NCBI RefSeq assembly: GCF_014191605.1 | Contig: NZ_JACHWU010000005.1 | Location: forward strand, 1-64,000 | Direction: 5' to 3' | DNA from: Prauserella isguenensis | GTDB taxonomy: Bacteria > Actinomycetota > Actinomycetes > Mycobacteriales > Pseudonocardiaceae | DNA length: 64,000 nt | Part shown: in pieces, positions 58,939 through 64,000 of the stretch | How positions within the stretch are numbered: the stretch's first letter is position 1 | Layout: each line of letters opens with the position of its first letter | Made by a program: the position numbers and the translations under genes | Notes under the pieces: generated by a model | Databases searched by the model: none | The model's input: only the letters and a program-made list of their open reading frames with translations | What the model was told of the DNA's origin: nothing

Positions 58939-59682
58939 CTACGCCGACAGCCGCACCGTCTGGTCCTGACCCGCGTGCCGGTCCGGGTGCGCCCCGCGAC
59001 CCGTGCGGCCGTCCCGTGCCTCGGCGCAGCGGCGCAGCACCAGGTCGGCCACCGCGGGATGGGCGCCGAGCGGGGCCGACACCGCGTCGGCTCCCGCCTC
59101 CTCGAGTCGTCGCTGGAACAGCCCGGGGGCCAGCAGCCTCGACGCGACGACCACGCGGCGTCCCGTGCGGCGCGCCCCGGCCACCGCGTCGGCGACACTC
59201 GGTGCCGCGGTGGCGGCGTAGCCGATCCGCACCGGCGCGCCCAGTCGCGTGCCCAGCGCCCGCGCCGCCGTCGACACCTCGTCGAGCGCCCGCGGGTCGC
59301 TCGAGCCCGCGGCGGCCAGCACCACGGCATCGCCCGCGCGGAACCCGGCCTGCCGCACACGGTCGACCAGTACGTCGACCAGTTCCGGTGCCGGGCCGAA
59401 CGCCTCGGCGACCCGGGCGCGCGGCACGGCACTGGCGGCGATCTGCGCCGGGATGTCGGTGCGAACGTGGTACCCGGCGGCCAGGAACGCGGGCACCACG
59501 ACGGCCTCGCCGGCGCCGGCCTCCGGGTGCAGTCCGTCGAGGACGGTCGTGACGTCGGGGTCGCGGACGTCGGCGTAGGCGACCGTCACCGGCTCGCCCC
59601 GCGCCCGCACCCGCTCGGCGAGCTCGTCGATCACCTTCGGCCCCGCGGGATCCCGCGTCCCGTGCGCGGTCAGCACGATCAC
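58939..59682 (-). CDS. CbiX/sirohydrochlorin chelatase-type protein
   Basis: The 247-aa protein has two CbiX-like halves: VLTAHGTRDPAGPKVIDELAERV and VVVPAFLAAGYHVRTDIPAQI in the first, and VVLAAAGSSDPRALDEVSTAA with VVVASRLLAPGLFQRRLEEAGAD in the second. Metal-insertion chelatases of this type place iron or cobalt into sirohydrochlorin; siroheme is the cofactor of NirB. The second half lacks the usual catalytic His. GTG 59682 overlaps the upstream HemD-wHTH stop codon by four bases. Confidence 0.85.
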   Translation of the reverse strand: MIVLTAHGTRDPAGPKVIDELAERVRARGEPVTVAYADVRDPDVTTVLDGLHPEAGAGEAVVVPAFLAAGYHVRTDIPAQIAASAVPRARVAEAFGPAPELVDVLVDRVRQAGFRAGDAVVLAAAGSSDPRALDEVSTAARALGTRLGAPVRIGYAATAAPSVADAVAGARRTGRRVVVASRLLAPGLFQRRLEEAGADAVSAPLGAHPAVADLVLRRCAEARDGRTGRGAHPDRHAGQDQTVRLSA

Positions 59683-60794
59683 GACTCGTCCTCCACCGCC
59701 ACGGCCAGCCGGTAACCACGTTTGACGACCGTCTGCACCAGTTTTCCCTCCCCGAGCGAGGTGCGGAGCCTGCCGACGGCCGTCTCGACGGCGTGTTCCT
59801 CGCCGCCGCCGGGCAGCGCCGCCGTCAGCTCCCGTCGCGACACGACGTGTCCCGGCCGGTGGGCCAGCGCGCGCAGCACCGCCATCGGCGCGGGCGCCAC
59901 CTCGCGCAGCTCACCGTCCACGAGCGCGGCCTGACCGCGCAGTTCGATCTCCCTTCCCGCCGCGGCGAGCCTCGGCGACCGCGCCACGAGCGTGTCGGCC
60001 ACCTCGCGCGCCAGCGCGCCGATCCGCGCCCGCCTCGGCTGCACGGTCGGAATCCCCACGGCCGCGAGCGGACCGGCCGTGATCGGGCCGACGCAGGCCA
60101 CCAGTACCCGTCTGCTCAGTGCGTCCACCAGGCCCGCGTGACGTCCCGTGCGGGAGGCCATCGCGAGCATGCTCGCCGCTGCGGGCGCGCTGGTGAACGG
60201 CATCGCGTCGATCGAACCGTCCAGCACCGAGTCGATCAGCCGGTCCAGCGGTCCCGGATCGGCGGGTCCGACCCAGCGGTAGACCGGGACCTCCACGACG
60301 TCGGCGCCCGCCGCGCGCAGCGAGTCCACGAAGTACGGCAACGGCTCGCCGTGCAGCTGCACCGCGACACGCTGCCCTTCGACCCCGGAGTCGAGCAGAT
60401 ACTGCAGCAGTTCGGCGTTGCTCTCCGACGCGGGCGAGTACGCCTCGGACAGTCCCGCAGCCCGCACCGCGCCCTTCGCCTTCGGCCCGCGGGTGAGCAC
60501 GTGCGCGCCGCCGAGCCGGTCGATCAGCTCGTCACCGATCCCCCAGCCCTCGGCGGCCTCCGTCCAGCCGCGGAACCCGATGCCCGTGGTCGCGACGACG
60601 ACGTCCACCGGCTCGTCGAGCAGCAGCCGGGTGGCCGCGTACAGCTCCGAGTCGTCGGCGAGCGGGACGATCCGGATCGCCGGTCCGCAGCGCACCGCGG
60701 CCCCTTTGCGCACCAGGAGCGCGCCGAGCTCGTCCGCCCGGCGCGCCGCGGTGATACCGATCGCGTACCCGGCAAGCGGCAGGGCGTCCGTCAT
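59679..60794 (-). CDS. HemD-OmpR winged-helix fusion regulator
   Basis: The 371-aa protein has a uroporphyrinogen-III-synthase-like domain (residues about 10-265: ITAARRADELGALLVRKGAAV, TTGIGFRGWTEAAEGWGI, VQLHGEPLPYFVDSL, VACVGPITAGPL) fused to a C-terminal OmpR/PhoB winged helix (APAPMAVLRALAHRPGHVVSRRELTAAL and AVETAVGRLRTSLGEGKLVQTVVKRGYRL). The M. tuberculosis homologue Rv0260c has the same layout and lies near nirBD. It could sense a tetrapyrrole intermediate and regulate nitrite or siroheme genes; that is inference. ATGA overlap with nirD upstream. Confidence 0.9.
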   Translation of the reverse strand: MTDALPLAGYAIGITAARRADELGALLVRKGAAVRCGPAIRIVPLADDSELYAATRLLLDEPVDVVVATTGIGFRGWTEAAEGWGIGDELIDRLGGAHVLTRGPKAKGAVRAAGLSEAYSPASESNAELLQYLLDSGVEGQRVAVQLHGEPLPYFVDSLRAAGADVVEVPVYRWVGPADPGPLDRLIDSVLDGSIDAMPFTSAPAAASMLAMASRTGRHAGLVDALSRRVLVACVGPITAGPLAAVGIPTVQPRRARIGALAREVADTLVARSPRLAAAGREIELRGQAALVDGELREVAPAPMAVLRALAHRPGHVVSRRELTAALPGGGEEHAVETAVGRLRTSLGEGKLVQTVVKRGYRLAVAVEDES

Positions 60795-61153
60795 CGCACT
60801 CCCACGTGGACCGTGCCGTCGACGACCCGAATCGGGTAGGTCGCGATCCGGACGTCGGGGTCGTCAAGACACCGCCCGGTCCGCAGGTCGAAGTTCTGCT
60901 TGTAGATCGGCGAGGCCACGACGGGCACGCCCCCGATGTCGCCGACGATGCCGCGCGCGAGCACGGCCGCTCCGGAGAACGGGTCGATGTTGGACAGTCC
61001 GTGGAACTCGCCGTCGTCGGTGCGCAGCACCGCGACCTGGACTCCGCCGTCGAGCAGCGCCGCGACGCCCGCGGCGAGCGGCACCTGGTCGACCCGGCAC
61101 ACCGGTGTCCACGTCTCGGCCCCGGCGGACTGTTCGTCCGACAGCACGGTCAT
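60791..61153 (-). CDS. nirD: nitrite reductase small subunit
   Basis: The 120-aa subunit has a Rieske-like fold (TPVCRVDQVPLAAGVAALL and GIVGDIGGVPVVASPIYKQNFDLRTG) but lacks the CxH...CxxH cluster ligands, as is usual for NirD. It stabilises or assists NirB in reducing nitrite to ammonia for assimilation. Its ATG overlaps the nirB stop codon and its stop codon overlaps the HemD-wHTH ATG. Confidence 0.93.
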   Translation of the reverse strand: MTVLSDEQSAGAETWTPVCRVDQVPLAAGVAALLDGGVQVAVLRTDDGEFHGLSNIDPFSGAAVLARGIVGDIGGVPVVASPIYKQNFDLRTGRCLDDPDVRIATYPIRVVDGTVHVGVR

Positions 61154-63672
61154 CGGCTCACCACCTCCGGCACGCCCAGCATCACGGGCACGGGCTGGTC
61201 ACGTTCGGTCTCGAAGGCGATCGTCGGGTCCGGCGCGCCGGGTGCGTTCACGAACGACGTGAACCGCGCCAGCTTCTCCGGATCCTCCAGCACGCCCTTC
61301 CACTCGTCCTCGTAGTTCGCGACGTGCTCGGCCATCGCGGCCTCCAGCTCGTCGCAGATCCCGAGGCTGTCCTCGACGACCACCGCGTACAGGTGGTCGA
61401 GTCCGCCATCCAGTTCGTCGAGCCACGCCGCCGTGCGCTGCAGCCGATCCGCGGTGCGCACGTAGAACATGAGGAACCGGTCGATGATCCGGACCAGCTC
61501 GTCGGTGTCCACACCGGACACGAGCAGGTCGGCGTGCCGCGGCACCGCACCGCCGTTGCCGCCGACGTACAGGTTCCAGCCGTGCTCGGTCGCGATGATG
61601 CCGAAGTCCTTGCTGCGAGCCTCGGCGCATTCCCGCTGGCACCCCGAGACACCGGACTTGAGTTTGTGCGGCGACCGCAGCCCGCGGTAGCGCAGCTCCA
61701 GCTCGACCGCGAGGCCGACGCTGTCCTGCTGGCCGTACCGGCACCACGTCGTACCGACGCACGACTTGACGGTGCGCAACGCCTTTCCGTAGGCGTGGCC
61801 GGATTCGAACCCGGCGTCGACGAGCCGCCGCCAGATCTGCGGCAGCTGGTCGACGGTCGCGCCGAACAGGTCGACCCGCTGCCCACCGGTGATCTTGGTG
61901 TAGAGGCCGAACTCCTTCGCCACCTGACCGAGCACGATCAGCTTGTCCGGCATGATCTCCCCGCCCGGAACCCGCGGCACCACCGAGTACGTGCCGTTGC
62001 GCTGCATGTTCGCCAGGAAGCGGTCGTTGGTGTCCTGCAGGCTCGCCTGCTCCCCGCCGAGGACGTGGCCGTTGCCGAGCGTGGCCAGGATCGATGCCAC
62101 TGCGGGTTTGCAGACGGCACAGCCCTTACCGGTGCCGTGCTTGGCGATCAGCTCGCTGAAGGTCGTGATCCGCGTGGCACGGACGATCTCGAACAGCTCG
62201 GCGCGCGACTGCGTGAAGTGCTCGCACAGCGCCGTCGACTGCTCGACACCGCACGCCGACAACAGTTTCCCGAGCATCGGAACGCACGATCCGCACGAGG
62301 TGCCCGCCCTGGTGCAGCTCTTGATCGCCCCGACGCCGTCGCAGCCGTCGTCGTGGATCGCCGCGTTGATCGCACCCTTCGTCACCGCGTTGCACGAGCA
62401 GATCTGGGCGTCGTCGGGCAGCGCCTCGACACCGACCGCGTCCCCGCCGCCACCACCGGCGGGCCCGATCAGTGCCGCGGGGTCGACGGGAAGTTCGCCG
62501 CCGACCAACGGCCGCAGCAGGTTGTACTCGCTCGCGTCACCGACCAGGACACCACCGAGCAGCGTCGTCGCGTCGTCGGACACCACGAGTTTCTTGTACG
62601 AACCGTTCACGGCGTCGTTGAACACGACCTCGAGCGACCCCTCCGTCGCCGCGTGCGCGTCGCCGAAACTGGCGACGTCGACGCCCATGAGCTTGAGCTT
62701 CGTGGACGTGTCCGCGCCGGGGAACGAGGCCTCCCTGCCCAGCAGCGTCGCCGCGGCGACCTCGGCCATCGAGTAGCCCGGCGCGACGAGGCCGTACACC
62801 CGGCCCGCCACCGAGGCGCACTCCCCGACGGCGAAGATGTGCGGGTCGCTGGTGCGGCACGTCTCGTCGGTCAGTACGCCGCCGCGCTCGCCGAGCTCCA
62901 GTCCCGCCTCGCGGCCGAGGTCGTCCCGCGGCCGCACCCCGGCGGAGAACACGAGCAGGTCGATGTCGAGTTCGGTGCCGTTGCCGAGACTCGCCCGGAG
63001 CCGGTCGCCGTCCTGCGCGATCGCGGACGTCGACGTTCCGGTGTGGACGGTTACGTCGAGGTCGGTGACCAGCCGGTTCAGCAGCCCGCCTCCGCCGTCG
63101 TCGACCTGCAGGGGCATCAGCCGCGGGGCCATCTCGACCACGTGCGGCGACAAGCCCATGTCGCGCAGCGCCTTCGCCGCCTCCAGTCCGAGCAGGCCGC
63201 CGCCGACCACCGCCGCGGCGGGCCTGCCACGGCGCTGCCGGGCACGTTCCACCGCCGCGCGGATGTCGTCGAGGTCCTCGATGGTGCGGTACACGAACAC
63301 GCCCGGCAGGTCCTTGCCCTCGACGGGCGGCACGAACGGCCGCGAGCCCGTGGCCAGCACCAGCGCGTCGTAGTCCTGCACGCGGCCGCTTCGGGTCGTG
63401 ACCCGCTTGGCGCCCCGGTCGATCGACTCGACCGGATCGCCGAGCACCAGCTCCACCAGCTCGTCGCCGCGGTACTCGGCGCCCGGCAGCGCCAGCACAT
63501 CCGGGTTCCAGGTATCCACATAGGACGTCAGCGCCACCCGGTCGTAGGCAGGACGGGTCTCCTCGCCGAACACGACGACCCGCCACGTCCCGTCGACGTC
63601 GTCACTGCGCAACGCCTCCACCAGGCGGTGGGCCACCATGCCGTGCCCGGCGACCACCAACGTTCGACTCAT
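61150..63672 (-). CDS. nirB: NADH-dependent assimilatory nitrite reductase large subunit
   Basis: The 840-aa enzyme reduces nitrite to ammonia. N-terminal FAD/NAD domains (LVVAGHGMVAHRLVEAL, VLATGSRPFVPPVEG, AVVGGGLLGLEAAKAL) are followed by BFD-like [2Fe-2S] domains (QICSCNAVTKGAINAAI ... CGSCVPMLGK and GCAVCKPAVASIL). The siroheme/[4Fe-4S] reductase domain has CVGTTWC and SGVSGCQRECAEARSKD. ATG 63672 has GGAGGT seven bases upstream. A canonical GlnR box lies 69 bp upstream. It heads the operon nirB-nirD-HemD/wHTH-cbiX. Confidence 0.97.
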   Translation of the reverse strand: MSRTLVVAGHGMVAHRLVEALRSDDVDGTWRVVVFGEETRPAYDRVALTSYVDTWNPDVLALPGAEYRGDELVELVLGDPVESIDRGAKRVTTRSGRVQDYDALVLATGSRPFVPPVEGKDLPGVFVYRTIEDLDDIRAAVERARQRRGRPAAAVVGGGLLGLEAAKALRDMGLSPHVVEMAPRLMPLQVDDGGGGLLNRLVTDLDVTVHTGTSTSAIAQDGDRLRASLGNGTELDIDLLVFSAGVRPRDDLGREAGLELGERGGVLTDETCRTSDPHIFAVGECASVAGRVYGLVAPGYSMAEVAAATLLGREASFPGADTSTKLKLMGVDVASFGDAHAATEGSLEVVFNDAVNGSYKKLVVSDDATTLLGGVLVGDASEYNLLRPLVGGELPVDPAALIGPAGGGGGDAVGVEALPDDAQICSCNAVTKGAINAAIHDDGCDGVGAIKSCTRAGTSCGSCVPMLGKLLSACGVEQSTALCEHFTQSRAELFEIVRATRITTFSELIAKHGTGKGCAVCKPAVASILATLGNGHVLGGEQASLQDTNDRFLANMQRNGTYSVVPRVPGGEIMPDKLIVLGQVAKEFGLYTKITGGQRVDLFGATVDQLPQIWRRLVDAGFESGHAYGKALRTVKSCVGTTWCRYGQQDSVGLAVELELRYRGLRSPHKLKSGVSGCQRECAEARSKDFGIIATEHGWNLYVGGNGGAVPRHADLLVSGVDTDELVRIIDRFLMFYVRTADRLQRTAAWLDELDGGLDHLYAVVVEDSLGICDELEAAMAEHVANYEDEWKGVLEDPEKLARFTSFVNAPGAPDPTIAFETERDQPVPVMLGVPEVVSR

Positions 63673-63740
63673 GACTCGCACCTCCGCCGATGACTGCGTT
63701 CCATGCTCACCAGTGGTCGTATCCGGACCACTTCCGCCGT

Positions 63741-63756
63741 GTTTCCGCGGCGTTAC
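63741..63756 (-). promoter_or_regulatory. GlnR box upstream of nirB
   Basis: Read on the minus strand, GTAAC-N6-GAAAC matches the actinobacterial GlnR consensus gTnAC-N6-GaAAC at every specified position, including AC-N9-AC spacing. It lies 69 bp upstream of the nirB ATG. GlnR activates nitrite assimilation under nitrogen limitation in Streptomyces and relatives. Confidence 0.75.
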
Positions 63757-63843
63757 CAACAGTTCCCTTTCCCGCTCAGGGGCTGTGACACCCGGTGCGG
63801 GCACGCGGCGACACCCGATGCAGGGCCCGCGCGCTCGCGGTGC

Positions 63844-64000
63844 TCACACGCGCGCGTACGCGAGACTCGGCGCGCGCTCCACCGCGAAGCTCGTGCGGAG
63901 GTAGAACCACCAGGTCGTGGCCATGCACCCGCCGTAGAAGACGAGGATCGCGACGAGCGCGGGCGTCAGCGTGCCGCCGCCTTCGAGGGAGAATTTGAAG
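63844..64000 (-). CDS. NarK-like nitrate/nitrite transporter, C-terminal end only
   Basis: The last 52 codons of a minus-strand gene enter from the right edge. The translation shows a final membrane helix (LVAILVFYGGCMATTWWFYL) followed by RTSFAVERAPSLAYARV and a stop. The WWFYLR ending after the last helix is typical of NarK/NasA-type MFS transporters of actinobacteria, and the nitrite reductase operon directly downstream supports that role. Identification rests on a short tail and context. Confidence 0.6.
   Translation of the reverse strand, partial: FKFSLEGGGTLTPALVAILVFYGGCMATTWWFYLRTSFAVERAPSLAYARV

Noticed and set aside
60418-63693. Plus-strand open frame of 1091 codons opposite the nir operon
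   Set aside because: Composition is that of a shadow frame (Arg/Val/His-rich, no motifs); nirB and nirD are intact on the minus strand.

Overview
This is a high-GC actinomycete chromosome segment. Start/stop overlaps of four bases (GTGA or ATGA), GTG starts and apparently leaderless promoters are frequent. Gene content points to Pseudonocardiaceae-like relatives (Saccharomonospora, Prauserella, Amycolatopsis); that placement is inference. Gene order resembles, from memory, three separate Mycobacterium tuberculosis neighbourhoods: Rv2222c-Rv2236c (glnA2, Hip1-type hydrolase, panB, RNase H/phosphatase, zinc-ribbon protein, Nif3, ptpA, SURF1, cobD), Rv3199c-Rv3204 (nudC, K+ channel, adnB, adnA, ATL) and Rv0252-Rv0260c (nirB, nirD, CbiX, HemD-wHTH).

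Layout. 1-290: promoter and leader of an rRNA operon running off the left edge, then the glnA terminator. 0.3-15.5 kb: glnA2, an MFS exporter with a divergent AraC/DJ-1 regulator, an LprG-like lipoprotein, a secreted peptidase, secA2, nadE, ogt, a DUF998 protein, panB, and a metal-receptor/P-loop ATPase pair behind a possible Zur site. 15.5-24.3 kb: a compact seven-gene type IV secretion-like operon (small membrane protein, PrgI-like protein, VirB4-like ATPase, polytopic VirB6-like protein, VirB8-like protein, transglycosylase/NlpC-P60 hydrolase, Pro/Gln-rich protein). It has no relaxase, VirD4 coupling protein, integrase or att site in view and is the best candidate here for an undescribed system. 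24.3-30 kb: EthD-like protein, methyltransferase, RNase P RNA and the RNase H/zinc-ribbon/Nif3 operon.

30-46 kb: an SOS-boxed DUF222/HNH gene, ptpA, a fructosamine-kinase-like gene, SURF1, two tandem M15 peptidases, cobD, nudC, two M16 proteins, two GPDP-type membrane proteins and two membrane-anchored zinc peptidases. Several of these are adjacent paralogue pairs. 46-54 kb: K+ channel and the AdnAB break-resection motor-nuclease. 54-58.7 kb: ATL protein, siderophore-interacting protein with an iron box, hemD, a VapBC-type toxin-antitoxin pair, and a WYL regulator divergent from a DUF3224 gene. 58.9-64 kb: the nitrite assimilation operon nirB-nirD-hemD/wHTH-cbiX behind a GlnR box, then the 3' end of a NarK-like transporter.

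A feature running through the window is the recurrence of in-frame 15-bp (pentapeptide) repeat tracts in unrelated genes (ogt, secA2, EthD-like, methyltransferase, hemD, adnB, a zinc peptidase), plus intergenic tandem repeats of 54, 7 and 6 bp.
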